Origin: Dermanyssus gallinae | Lineage: Eukaryota; Arthropoda; Arachnida; Mesostigmata; Dermanyssidae | NCBI GenBank assembly: GCA_003439945.1 | Contig: QVRM01005404.1 | Location: 558,001-622,000 of the forward strand | Direction of reading: 5' to 3' | DNA length: 64,000 nucleotides | Shown: positions 21,205 to 32,460 of the stretch, one piece after another | Layout: each line of letters starts with the position of its first letter | How positions within the stretch are numbered: position 1 is the stretch's first letter | Notes under the pieces: generated by a model | What the model saw: only the letters and a program-made list of their open reading frames with translations | Told to the model about the DNA's origin: nothing | Database searches by the model: none | Position numbers and translations under genes: made by a program

Positions 21205-22912
21205 TCACGGCGAGAGGCTCCTTAAAGAGACTACACGTGGGCAAATTGCCCCGTCGTACTTTGTGCAGTAGGCTCCGCACCGAGTACATATACATGATGG
21301 ATGAGGGTCGTGGAAGCCGTGTGTCCCGCACAGGACGTGGTGAAACCCGTGTACCGCGAAACGAGTCACTATGTGGCGGTTTGTGAGGCCTAGGTCCTTC
21401 CAGGTGCTGTCTCGCTTGGCACCTGTGTCAAAGATGTCCAGGCCGATTTTCGCCATCTTGTCCTCCCACATACGAATGAATTCCTTGTAGGCGGGAGTCT
21501 CTAGCAGGTTGAAGCGTCTCTTCAGATCCTCGACGAACAACGGAGTGTCCGCCAGCAAATACAAAAGGTGGTTCTTGCTTGAGGAATGCTTGCTTCTGTA
21601 TCCCAACAGATGCCACTAGCGCGTTTCTCACCCGATCCGTGTGTTCCCCGATGTGCTCCGTGAATGAACGGCCGTTGGAGAGGATTACAATGCCGAGATA
21701 CTTGAAGCTTTTGACATACTTGAGCTCCGTCGAGGCAAGCCGCAGAGTGTCGTTGCCAGCAATCCGATCTCCCTTGCGAAACTTCATAGCCTCGGTCTTG
21801 GACAGGTTGATCTCGAGACCGATGCGCTGCACGTAGGTCGCGAGCCTTGCCAGGGACTGGTGCAGATGGAACCTTGACGTGCTGTAGAGCACTACGTCGT
21901 CAGTGTACATCAGGACCTGCACCATATTGCGGGTGCCCTCCACCTGGCGAGGGTTGGGAGGGCTCAGGTTGTCGCCCTGTGCGAAGCCCGTCGTCTGCAG
22001 GAAGGGGTCGAGTTCGGCCACGCCGTCGTCGATCGAGATGGGGTTCTCTTGGAGGATAGCGGCCAGCAAATGCAGAATGTTGGAGGGCACACCTGACTTG
22101 GCCAGCTCAGCAATGATCTTGTCTCTTGGTGCCGAGTCAAACGCTGAGCGGAAGTCCACGTAGACGGCGTACATGAAGACGCCTCGGCATTGAAGTACCC
22201 GCTGAGCGTCATCGATCAGGAAGCCGCAGGCATCTAACGTATACCGCCCAGCTCGGAAGCCATACTGTTCTTCCGGAATTACCCCGCGACCCTCTAAGAA
22301 CGCTGATAGCCGTGTGGTTCGGATTGCGGAGAGCAGCTTGTAGCAACAGCTTTTCCTTGCGATGCCCCTCCGGGAGATTGGACGTTTGAGATTTCCCTTC
22401 CCCTTCGGTATTACCGACATCAGAGCCCTGCTCCAGTTCGAGGGGATGTGGTCGTGGCGAAGACAAGCATTAAACAGGCTCGTCCAGCACGGTACCATGA
22501 CCATGGCCTCCTTCAGGCGCCCGTTGCGGACGAGGTCGGAACCAGATGCCTTGTTAGAGCAGAGACGGCGGTGGGCTGTAAGGACCTCTCCGACGGAGAA
22601 CTCGGCGGAGAGAAGGTCTCTCATCATCTGGTTTGGCTCATCCCAGGCGGCGTAGTATTCCGGCACACCTCTTGGCACGGTGTCCGCTGAGGCGAACATG
22701 CCGCGGAAGTGGTCCGAGATAATGCTTTGTCTAATCGGGCAAGTCCTTCTGCCCAACCGAGAAAGCCACTTGTAGGGCTGCTTCTCTGCCGCTTGTAGTA
22801 GTCGGGACTCTTGAAGCTGCAGGTAAGGGCCACGCTGCGAGTCATACGTTCGCCGGTACGACTTCTTGAGCAGAACGGCGAGCGGCCTCATTTCGGCGTA
22901 CCGAACGGCCAA
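21205..22912 (-). pseudogene. Reverse transcriptase region of LINE R
   Basis: A 494-codon frame (22,912 to 21,428) contains the full RT palm: NKASGSDLVRNGRLK, WSRALMSVIPKGKG, EEQYGFRAGRYTLDACG, YVDFRSAFDSAPRD (motif A), TTGFAQGDNLSP (motif B), YTDD at 21,896-21,907 (motif C, T instead of the usual A), INLSKTEAMKF (motif D) and FKYLGIVI (motif E). A frameshift near 21,590 moves the C-terminus to another frame (21,606-21,205), which holds NRHIVTRFAVHGFHHVLC and CICTRCGAYC, a Cys/His-rich possible nucleic-acid-binding knuckle. RT would perform target-primed reverse transcription. The frameshift makes this copy defective. Confidence 0.9.
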
Positions 22913-22954
22913 GAAGTAGTCGCTGAACTGGGCTCGACGGGCAATAGCGCAAAT

Positions 22955-23720
22955 TCAGTTAAACCATGGTCTGCCTCGCCGGGGGCTCTGGGAGGCTACT
23001 GAGGACCTGATGACGTTGACCAGCGTCTCGCAGTACTCATAAATCGCTGGGTCGTTCCGGACAGGGAACAGCGCGGCCACGTTCTCCAGAAGGCGACGCG
23101 CGTCAAGATGTCTGGGTAGGGCCTGACGTCGTGCAGTCGCAGTTGGGTGTCGGGGGAGCCACACTTCGAGGCCCACCGGCGCATGCCACTTGATCTGCCT
23201 GCTCTCCTGCAGGGGGTTCTTGTCAGCCAAGTAGACGACTCTATCGGAATGTAAACTAGTGGCGAAGATGACGATGATTAACAATCCCATGAAGCCCTCG
23301 AAGGTGGGGGTGACCGTGTTATTGGCCACCCAGCAGCCGAGGTCCGAGAAGGTCTCCACCAGTGCTATCGTGCGCTGTGAGTCAGGCTGATCCAGCCTCG
23401 CATTGAAGTCTCCGGCCGTCACGATGGGGGCGTCGTTGTCCAGGGCTTAAAAGCAACGGGTGAGTGTCTCCACCATCACAGTCGTATTCTCCTTATTCTC
23501 TGGCCGGACATAACCCGCGATCAAGTTGAGGCGAACACCTTGTAGAACGACCAGGTTGTCCTCGGCGATTGTGACCTCCACTTCTCCAACTCGCTGCGTG
23601 TAGAACATGGACGTTCCACCGCTCGCCCTGTCGCGGCCAGCTTGCCGCTCTGCGAGGGCATGAGCTCCGTAGAAGCCGGGGAGTTCGGGAGGGGCCAAGG
23701 CCCAGGTCTCGGTCAGCACT
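22955..23720 (-). pseudogene. APE-like endonuclease domain of LINE R
   Basis: Endonuclease/exonuclease/phosphatase fold motifs appear in order on the minus strand: LTETW (catalytic Glu) just before 23,700, then SGGTSMFYTQRVGEVEV, TAGDFNARLD (GDFN) at about 23,400, and KWHAPV (catalytic His region) at about 23,180. The expected LIDVIF aspartate is replaced (LLIIVIF). A stop at about 23,718 separates LTETW from the preceding WNCEG motif, and another break separates GDFN from upstream residues. The enzyme nicks target DNA to prime reverse transcription. Probably inactive. Confidence 0.85.
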
Positions 23721-24556
23721 CAGATGTCATAGCCCTCTAGACATGAGGGAGCGAGGAGTGCCAGTGACGAGGCACCCTCGCAGTTCCATTGGACAATTCT
23801 TAGCTCCTTGAGCGGAGGCTGCTCCGAGACCTGGAAATGCCCCGGTCTTTTTCGCTCGAACCTCCCTGCTTGCTTGTCGCCTCCTAGGCGGCCTGCATGA
23901 TGAGCTGCTGTAGCGTCTCCCGAGGCGGCGCGCGGTAATCCTTGAAGTCCTCCCTGGGGTTGCTGCGGGGCTGCCTCCCGCCCCGTCTGTCGCTTTTGTT
24001 GCCACGACGCTGGCGGTCGCTGGGGGGCTGCGGAAAGTCTTTCCTGGGCTTTACGAGCGGTGCCTTCTTGGACACGTCCTACTGCGAGACCCGGCTGCCC
24101 TTGTCCGTTCGGCTCTGATCGGCCGCCTGGGGTTGCTTTTGGAAGCTCACCCCTAAAAAAGTTTTTACCTTGCGCGCAATGGCTAAGGCTACTTTTTTCC
24201 CCGGCTCGCCCTTGTAGGAGTACTCTTGGCGCTCCATCAACGCTGATGTTTGTGAGCGGGATAAAGGTAAAGCCAACCTCGGTGCTCTTCAGGACGAGCG
24301 TCTCGTTAGCTTCTTTGCACTCCAGGTTGAACAGTGGGAGGGACAGGATGTGCAGGTCGGAGTCAGGCTTTGACACCTTGAACTTCCTGGCGAAGTCCAC
24401 CATGGGCCCGAGGAAGGCCGCCTTGTTCAGGTTGGCACACTCCTCATAGCCGGCGAGCAGGAAGAGGCTGACAAGCCCTTCACTCGTGCCAAGACTTTCC
24501 TCTGCGGCCTTCAGGATAGCATTTGTGTCCTTGGCGCAGGACCTCACGACCAGCAA
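23720..24556 (-). pseudogene. ORF1-like region of LINE R running into the endonuclease start
   Basis: 278-codon frame. Residues 1-110 match the ORF1-like frame of copy H (50,076-50,543): AGYEEC...F...K.HVSRP/KVSKP...L.LFNLECKEANETL. A basic Gln/Arg/Pro-rich stretch follows (roughly residues 130-245). The last 30 residues, ELRIVQWNCEGAS onwards, are the first motif of the APE endonuclease in the same frame. This suggests that ORF1-like and endonuclease sequences form one polyprotein frame in this family. Start codon choice is uncertain because the element is probably 5' truncated. Confidence 0.75.
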
Positions 24557-24578
24557 AGTTTTCTTGGAGAAGTAGCCC

Positions 24579-24593
24579 TGTAACTCATCATTA
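24579..24593. repeat. 15-bp target-site duplication, right copy (LINE R)
   Basis: TGTAACTCATCATTA, identical to 21,119-21,133. Confidence 0.85.
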
Positions 24594-25268
24594 GTACAAC
24601 CTTCTCTTCAGAACGTCGCACAGCAGCATGCAGTGACAATTGCCGAACGCCCTTGACCTCCAAACACATAGAGGAGATTGCTGCTCGGCAACTGCCACCG
24701 ATGTGCTGTGTGAAGATCGGGCGGATAGAGTGGGCCCTAAGATCCAAATTTGGAAAAGAGTCTACAAATGTCAGCAGGTGACTTCCATACACAATTTTGT
24801 CTGCCAGTCAATTCACGGTAAAGCCCTATTACTTTTCATTTTCAGGAATTGGTCTAGATGCTCTTATTTTGATGATAAAACTCCACTATGCGAGCGATTT
24901 TGTCACGATGTGGTCTGCGTATATAAAGATAACAGCATTTCAGAATTTAGCCCGTACATGGCTAAGTTAGCGATTAGTAGAGCAATGACAGACAGCTGAA
25001 TGGAATTCTCTGCGGAGTCCTTCATTTCGTTTCAGTTTTCGATGTCACCACTACACGTTTAGGCAGTCATCAGCAAAGAAGCAGGAAAACACCTATATGA
25101 GACGACTACTGACTCCACATACCCAAATAAGCAACGAGGAGCTTTCTCAAATGCCTTGAGGCAATATATGATGACTGGTTGCAGAGGAAACCCGGGTCCT
25201 GCCTACATCCGCTCAAATTCCGACGGGAGTACACAAATCGCTCTTATTGGAGAATTTGGGAAACGCAT
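24594..25268. other. Unassigned region
   Basis: Continuation of the pre-insertion sequence that ended at 21,133. The longest frame (24,640-24,999 plus, 119 codons) has no recognised motif. Confidence 0.45.
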
Positions 25269-27265
25269 TCAAGGTCAGACGGGTATTGAAGGACAAAGGC
25301 CCACAAACTCGCCTTACTTCAATCTCATGGTTTTTCTATTCGGGTTATTTTGAACTCCAATGTGAGCTGCAAAACTGCGTCGTCTCCAAAGAGATATAAT
25401 CGGCTAATTAAGAGCAAGTGGGAGTCTTCCAAAGTATTGTTTAACCCGAATTATATTCTCAGTATAACTTTCGTTGGCACGTTATACTGAGAATTGATAA
25501 GTAGTCAGCGGACATACTAAGACATTATATGTTATTGGCTTTAAAAATAGCCTGGTTATATACTGAACACGTTTCGCGTTGTCTTCCGCACCGCGCTGCT
25601 TACACCCTCAGCGAGAGAAAATACACTAAACGCTTTGGAAGTAATCAGTCAACTGCATCGCATTTAGAGCAGCAAATGCGAACAATTCCGATAGTTGTGT
25701 GCACGACAGTCTTCATGGAACTCTGCATTCACGCCTACCACGCAACGTAGTTGTGTCCAATATACCTTGTGAAACTCATGGCAAGATGGAGAGAAATAAA
25801 ATAACATACGATAACTTACGAAAGTGCAAATGCAAGAAACATTGAAATATAAGTCAAGTTGCTATCTCCGCTGTTTTCCTGCTGGAAGCTTCGGTAAAAC
25901 CACTGTTCGCCGTTATTTTTAAAACATCTAGTTAATTTGCTTTACCCTGACCACTAATCCGCAATTATACAAATAAGTAAGATAACACCAACAATAGAGC
26001 ATCTGTCAAGCCAGTATATGCCAGCGATACTTTACTTTCCATCTTGTCTCTTTCCATCTTGCTAGCTTTGCCTGTTCGTAATTCTGCTGGCACTGCACAC
26101 GCATAAAATCGCGTCGATAAATTGAATAGGCTCCGTGGTCATAGCTGGGCCTTCAAGGTTGATAAGGAAAGCTTATTCATGCAACAAGTAAGCATCCCAG
26201 CGCTATCTTTTAGTACATCGGGTTGGAACTCATTAAAGGTATATTATTTAACAGAGAGATAGCTTATTGTTTGACAAAAGTCTTGCGTGGGCCTACCGGT
26301 TGAAGTGCCGTACGGAGGTGGGTGAGTGTGCTACTTGCCGTTATTCTATTTGACTGACGTTCAGCGGGCGTCAATGTTTGCCCGCAGAGGCTCCGGAAAG
26401 GCATGTCGTACAGGCAGAGCATGTATTGTGCAGTGAAGATTGATGATCTGTAGATCGGAAGCCACTTTCCCTTGCCCGTCGCTTTTACTGACCAGTGTCT
26501 TAGTGTACGTTCATCTATGGCGTCAAGACTCAAATTTCGTGATTTCATTTTCGTACTCGTGGTGCGTGCCGCTCTGACGGTGTAGCAGCAAAAGACAGGC
26601 TTGGATGCGAGCAGTCCAAAGACCTCGGTCCAATTCTCTGTGCCATCTATCCGCTTGGCAAACAGATGTTTCTGCATTCATTTTCCGTGCTTTGTTTGCT
26701 AAGCCACACTGCCTCGTTCGCATTCTACAGCACGGTGATCCGCTTAAACACCTAAAATTTTGAGAAAGAACTAGTTTTAATTGAAACAAAAGAGTAACGG
26801 TATACGCATATTAAGTTACAATGGTAAAACTATGCGTGTGTATACTTTAAATAAATGCGTCAATAAATTTTTAATGCGTCAACTGTACAGTCGTCCTAGA
26901 ATAGCTAGAGACGCGATAGAGATACTAGCAAATAGTATTCAATGTTGAGATATCCAACTAATAAATCAACCGTCAATGCACTCAATAGACAGGCACTACA
27001 CAATAAACATAAGACAAGCACATACAGCTAGTGTCGAAAACAACGTTATCGTAAAGGAACGAGTCATTGTGCCCGTCTCTCAACAAAATGTCCGTCTCTG
27101 CTTGACCGCGCTGCATTGTCACAATGTCCATCGTTGTTTTAATGTCCTCGTCATCCCTGGACTCCCATTTTACAGTTCCGATGTCATTCACGAGAAAAGC
27201 CTGTTTGTCCGCAGGAGAGCGAGCCTTGAGATGTTTTCTCCAACGATCACAACCGTGGGCCACCC
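25269..27265 (-). repeat. Right arm of the 2-kb inverted duplication (empty site)
   Basis: Reverse complement of 13,930-16,412 without the LINE insertion and without the 130-bp segment. The empty target motif TGAGTGT lies at 26,323-26,329. A 93-codon minus frame at 26,982-27,263 is open here, while the left arm has an extra C (GGAACCTGTAAA against GGAACTGTAAA) that breaks it. The phrase AFLVNDIGTVKWES in this frame faintly recalls the C-terminal domain of fatty acyl-CoA reductases; that is a guess. Confidence 0.85.
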
Positions 27266-27802
27266 GCCACCGACCACCACGAGCTTTGGCCGTCGCGCCT
27301 CTCTTCAGAACGCTGTTCAGCTAACGATGATTCATTGCCACTCGCAAGGACCCCGAACGCGGCTGTCGGCCCATCTACTACTGCCTAAGCTCTAGCAGTA
27401 GTTTCGTTTAGACTTTGGACGAGGAATTTGCCGGCTACGAAATCCAAAGCACCAAACAACCGCGGTTAGGGCAATGCGCCAGAGACGTCGCCGTGGCCCG
27501 AGAGTTAGCCGAGAGTTACAGTGTGAAGCTCCTGAGCGTTCTCCCAGTCGAAGCGCGTGATTGTGGTTCGCGTGGGGCTAATCAAATTTAGCTCACCAGC
27601 CCTGCTCGCAGCCTGCCGCTGCCGCCACTGGAGAAGGCTGGCGAGCATTCTCATGCGAAACGGCCCTCTCAAGCCATTTTCGCTAACAGGGCATCTTCTA
27701 CGAGTACATCTTTCCATTATTCTTTCGTTTCACGCCGGTCACGTGTGCCAATGCTGTCGGTTCAGAACGAAGAACGTAAATGCAGTTTCGTACAAAATGC
27801 AG

Positions 27803-27830
27803 AACCTTGACTATATATATAGTCAAGGTT
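27803..27830. repeat. 28-bp perfect palindrome
   Basis: AACCTTGACTATAT followed immediately by its exact reverse complement. It could be a footprint of a tiny foldback element at TA or a cruciform-forming site. Confidence 0.9.
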
Positions 27831-29329
27831 TGTAATATTAATATGTTCTGTACCCACAGCATATATTATGAATACTAAACGTGCCTAATATTCACGAGAC
27901 TATAACTAGTCAGTGTGTGTTTATTGCGACACGCCGATAGATAAGTCACCAATTTTAACGAATAAGCTTTTTGGTTGATTTTACAGGTCAATGTATTAAA
28001 AAATACAAAAGTAAATTTCAGCCGCATCTGATATTTAGCTTTGCAGCAAAACGGCACTTTAAACAGTTTTACTAGTTTCCTCCTTCTATACTGAAACGTC
28101 AATATACCGCTTGACAAATTTGTATGAAAGGCTTCTACATTCTACAATATTCTAGAAGTATTTTTATAAACGAGTTTATTAAGGGCGCGACATGTAAGTC
28201 GATTTAAAAGTGCACTTAAAGTCTTCGATTTATATCTTAATGTTGCAACTTACTGTTAATAATTTCGAATTTCCTAGATAAATAGATAGAAATAATGCCT
28301 ACGTCGCATGTGGCCATTGCTAATTCATTACTATAAGCTCTATACGCTTACCATCTACAGTTTAGGCCCATATAAGATACAAATATTTAATGGTGCGATA
28401 TTTCAACTTCCGCTCTTTCGAATTTATTCAACGAGCCATATTCTTATTATCCGGTCAAATATGCTGGAATTAAAATAGCGACAAAACTATAGTGGCTTTC
28501 CCTGACCCAAACACTTGGCGATAGAATCCTAATAGTGAGAGATTTATGGAACTATGTGATTTTGATTATTGCAAACGCAGAGCATTTTAAAACCACGTTT
28601 AAATACATATTTTGTTAAAGTACCTCTGAAGGTGGTGCTCCAATGTCTATTGCGCAGATATGATGATTCCCATTATCAATCTCCACCTGAGGCGATCAAT
28701 CATCTACCAAAGAAGAAACAAAAGTTTGTTAACTTCTGAAGGACGCCTAAGCCCATTTCTCGATCCCACATCAGTATAGCAGGCGCCGTAGCTGATACGG
28801 TCGAAGGGTTCTTGACGACGCCTGACTTAGAGGCAGTGGATGAAGCGTGTGATCGAGGCCTTGGCAGAGTTAACGCAGTTGAATATGCACCTCACCAGGA
28901 AACTAGAATGGCACATTGGACATTGTGCATGGCTACTGTCAACTGGTGTGTTCAACCCACGGGTTTTACCAGGAGAGCGATCAATGCGATTGCCGGTCCT
29001 GCTCGCAGACTTACGCGAAATTTTGTAACGTTGCATGTCACGCTAAAGTAGCCAGGGAATGTGGACTTAGCCGGGCAGGTACTACAACACGAGAGACCTC
29101 GAACCGATGAACGAAGACATACGTCGTACGTCTAGCGCATAGCGCAGCCGAGCAAAGGATGGTCTTTAGGCCATGCTTCCTCGATATATTTATTCACTCA
29201 AAACGCCGTAGCGTTCGTTTAAAACGAATGTTTAACGATGGAATCAAATATTTTCGAACATTCGACATCTCGAATGTTTGACCTGTCCTCTATGTTGATT
29301 GGTCGGTTCAAACAGCGTAATATAATAGC

Positions 29330-29700
29330 GTGCATTTCCAGGTCGTTGGCGATGACCTCGATAATGCTACTGATGCTTTGGCTGTGCCGCAGCACATCGG
29401 CCGTGGTGCACGTGCTCTATCAATGTCGTCAACACGCAGCTTAGCAGTTTTAATGTTGTGGCTTATGACGATTCCGTGGTCGTCGAGATGCACGTTCGAT
29501 GATTTACTCGGTCGGCTGTTGTTTATGACGATGCTAATGTTTTGGCTGGTGACGGCTCTTTGGTCGTTCCGGCGCACGTTGGACCGGACGCTTAGTCGAC
29601 TTACTGGCGCTGTCGGTTATCGACGGCGCAGTAGTTTGCTGTTCTGTTGCTACGGTGACCGCATTGGCGGTCTCTGCACTTTTTTCTCAGTTGGGACGAT
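29330..29700 (+). repeat. Diverged repeat related to the DD41D interior (3.85-4.12 kb)
   Basis: Aligns loosely with 3,850-4,120: both contain ATGT/CTTTGGCTGTG, a CGGC-GT-GTG-ACGTGCT block, AATGTCGT, then CTTACTGGCGC(C/T)GTC and GTTCTGTT(G/A)CT. No ORF of known type. Confidence 0.4.
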
Positions 29701-30832
29701 CGCTGAAGTGTTCAGAGTGTATAAAATAACAATATAATATGTATTATTATTGAAAATATTCAATTTTGATGTGCAGTCTCAAATCATCCATTTAAGTAAA
29801 ATGAGTCGCATATGACTTTAGCCGCACCACGGAAACGACAAGGGTAATTGCAAAGATTGTCAAGACCTATTGGCCACTTACATTAGTGATACCGCGACCC
29901 GAACGAAAATTGTCTCTAGTCTAGGACTTAAAAATTATGCGATAGCACTTTGTCAGTGTCAACAGCAATTTGCTGCTACCATCACTAACATCGAAAGCAT
30001 CTGTAGAAGCTAGTTGGCTTCAATAACACATCTTATTTGTCGATCACATCGTGAACACGTCGTCTATGCCTATTAGCTCGTTGATCAATTTCACGCCGGC
30101 CTAACGCCAAGAAGTAGACCAAGGCCAAAAGCCTTTGCCACGTCTTCCCTAACAGATGGAGAGGCCGGAGCAGCTAACAAATTCTTTCGGGCATGTGTCC
30201 TAAACAACAAGGTGTTCGACAAGGTTGGAGCAACTTACAACAATGTCTCGACCACCGTGGTCGCTGCTTGTTCCAAGTGCCTTTAATCTTACTAAATATG
30301 GCGTACGTGGCAACTTCGATTCCTAGGGCTGTCCTAGCTACCTGCATAGAAAAGCACGTACACCGTTCACCAATGGTTAACACTTCGAAAACGAGTCGAT
30401 GGACGCCATCGAGCATCGTCTCAAAATCGTTCTTTACGGAAGTGTGGTAATGTTTGTCTGCTCGTACGTACAAATGTAACCTAGATGATGTCCAATAGGT
30501 TACCGTTAGCATTCACTAATGGCAGGATTATTCGTGTGTATCAACATACACCCTGGCACGACTTAACTTCCGTTGCTTCGCACTGCTGCCATGTGTCTTG
30601 CTTTTAAACTTGTTCTTCATTGAATTTAGCTTCAATCATTATTGCGGACAAACTGAGTCTTCCTTGGACTAAGTGGGCAAGGTGTAGGTGAACCTGAAGG
30701 GTCGGATGCAAAGTCTGATAAAGTTTCGTTTAGTCAATGGTCTGACACAACGTGTGTGGAATGTAACGAGTCCGCCGCTGCATTTCCAAGCGATGTTCCT
30801 TAGCAGTGAGGTATAGAAAGTTTTACGCCGGT

Positions 30833-31030
30833 TTAAAAACGATTTTGGGCTCTCCTTTCATATGTATATGTTGTTATGTTACCAATTTCCTTAGGTTTGA
30901 CATACTTATGTTTATAATTTATTAATAACGGTAACCCTAATCTGCAGATATTAAGAAAGATCCCTCCCAAAAGGTCGTTCGTCGTGCCAGGAGCGAATCT
31001 ACGACTCCTAGAGTCTGAATCGCCGGCCAT
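30833..31030 (-). other. Short coding-like start, possible first exon (weak)
   Basis: On the minus strand an ATG in AAGATGGCC context opens a frame starting MAGDSDSRSRRFAPGTTNDL. The first 25 residues look protein-like, then the frame becomes low quality and AT-rich. No convincing splice donor was found. I do not recognise it. Confidence 0.15.
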
Positions 31031-31479
31031 CTTTTTTTTAATCGGGTAAGCCGATGAAATAGGTAGTCCTGTTAGTACTCATCAAGGATATAACGCCGTG
31101 AACTCGGTATTGGTTTACCCTTGTGAAGTCATCAAGTCTTATGTGAACGCAAATTTCGTGATGTTGCTTTTGACCATATTTATAATAATGAATCAGCATT
31201 CGTTTAAATGCCTGGTGGTTCTCATCTCGGCTCGCTAAGAAGCAATTGTTGAATACGTAGAATCTAGTTTAGTGCATATTACCTCTTTCACAAGCGGAGA
31301 ACTTTATTTAGCATCTAATATGGCCGTAACTTTAGATAGCCCTCTACTACTGTCGAACGAAGACCCTTTATGCATCTTTAGAGAGTTTTTGAACGTAGCA
31401 TTTGTATTGTACATAATCATTATAGAGAAAACTATTATTAACAAGATTTTTGTCAGTGCTCGCACGTTATTTAGACGTG

Positions 31480-31520
31480 TCGTGAGGGTCAGCGCTAGGG
31501 TCAGCGCTAGGGTCAGCGAC
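31480..31520. repeat. Short 12-bp tandem repeat
   Basis: AGGGTCAGCGCT is repeated about two and a half times. Confidence 0.85.
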
Positions 31521-31859
31521 CTTCATATAAACAATATTTGGAGTTTATATAATAATACTTGAGAAACAAACCTCTCCACGCAAATGTGTTCACACACAGA
31601 AGAATTTGTATATTTTGTTTGACTGTATGAGTGAAGGCTCCTAAAAATATTGTCAAAATAATTATAGCCATATACGTGGGCCTTAAGCTGGGCCACAGCG
31701 AACCTGTATGTACTCGTGCATATAATGGTTAAACCATACAATTTTTTTGAGTAAGGTAAGTGAGGTAAAAATTGCACGCTCTGGTTGAATGGAGAAGATT
31801 AGACTAATTGTGTTACATGTCTGCTGAAATCGAGCTCAGCAGACATTTTTTAAACATCA

Positions 31860-32460
31860 AGATTGCGAGTTTAAATTGACGTAGGTAGTGTGACACCATC
31901 AATAACGTAGTCGAAATGCCCTCATCTTTTAAGACAAACATTCATACTCAGAAAAGGGCAATCCATTTTCCGCAGACCAGCCCCCAAAACCCTTCACAGC
32001 TTATTGAAGTTTTATGTGATGACCTTAGTTTGCAATTTGGCAGTACAATTTAAGATATTCTGCATAATATTAAGTTATTTTACATCGGACGCTATATATA
32101 GACCAATATCAAGTACAAGTATTGCATATAACAAAGGAGATGAACAGCCATCTTGAGGTGTCCCCAAAAAGGGGGGGACGAATAACTAAAATCACAATTC
32201 ACCCTTACACGAGAAGATCGATACCGCAAATAAAAGCGAAACCAGTTTACCGCGAAAGCATGTGTATCAATGCTCTTCATTTTCCTAAGTAGCAAACTAT
32301 GATCAACACGATTAAAAGCACTACTTTGGTCAAAATATACACGGTGAAGCAAGGATCGTGAATTTATGAACAAAGACCAATCCTGTGATATCTTATGAAG
32401 ATGAGTACACGTTGATCAATAAGCACTGAAGCCGTGTTAAATGGAATCGCGTAGCTTGTT
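31860..32460 (-). pseudogene. Old LINE fragment (RT palm, CR1/jockey-like)
   Basis: The minus frame at 32,092-32,373 contains VYFDQSSAFNRVDHSLLLRK (RT motif A region), then FAVNWFRFYLRYRSSRVRVN and SYSSPPFWG (the approach to motif B), a pattern common in jockey/CR1-like RTs. Upstream, HKISQDWSLF continues the match in the same frame. Downstream, NGLPFSEYECLS-like residues in other frames suggest decay through about 31,860. The YADD motif is missing. Clearly an ancient pseudogene. Confidence 0.75.

Larger units (their letters stand above)
21134..24578 (-). mobile_element. APE-type LINE R, minus strand, with target-site duplication
   Basis: A 3445-bp insertion between perfect 15-bp direct repeats. 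In minus orientation: ORF1-like region, APE endonuclease, RT, and a C-terminal Cys/His segment, then a short 3' UTR ending in AT-rich sequence at 21,134. The 5' end lies inside or just before ORF1, so it is probably 5' truncated. Copy H at 48-51 kb and the decayed copy G at 45 kb are relatives. Confidence 0.85.
27266..31859. other. Unassigned AT-rich region
   Basis: No gene I can support. It contains a perfect palindrome at 27,803-27,830 and a stretch at 29,330-29,700 that resembles part of the DD41D transposon. A possible short tandem repeat is listed separately. The region 28,810-29,110 has three overlapping plus frames, one with a Cys/His pattern, too weak to call. Confidence 0.5.

Noticed and set aside
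25190..25205. A second NPGP string (CRGNPGPAY)
   Set aside because: It lacks the D-x-E residues required before NPGP in 2A sequences and is in an unrecognised short frame.
28812..29110. Possible zinc-finger fragment (CRSCSQTYAKFCNVACH)
   Set aside because: Only one C-x2-C-x12-H half-pattern, no second His, and three overlapping frames; could be chance.
30930..31030. tRNA-like 3' half (AGATTCGCTCCTGGCAC on the minus strand)
   Set aside because: No matching acceptor or D arm and no A box at the right distance.
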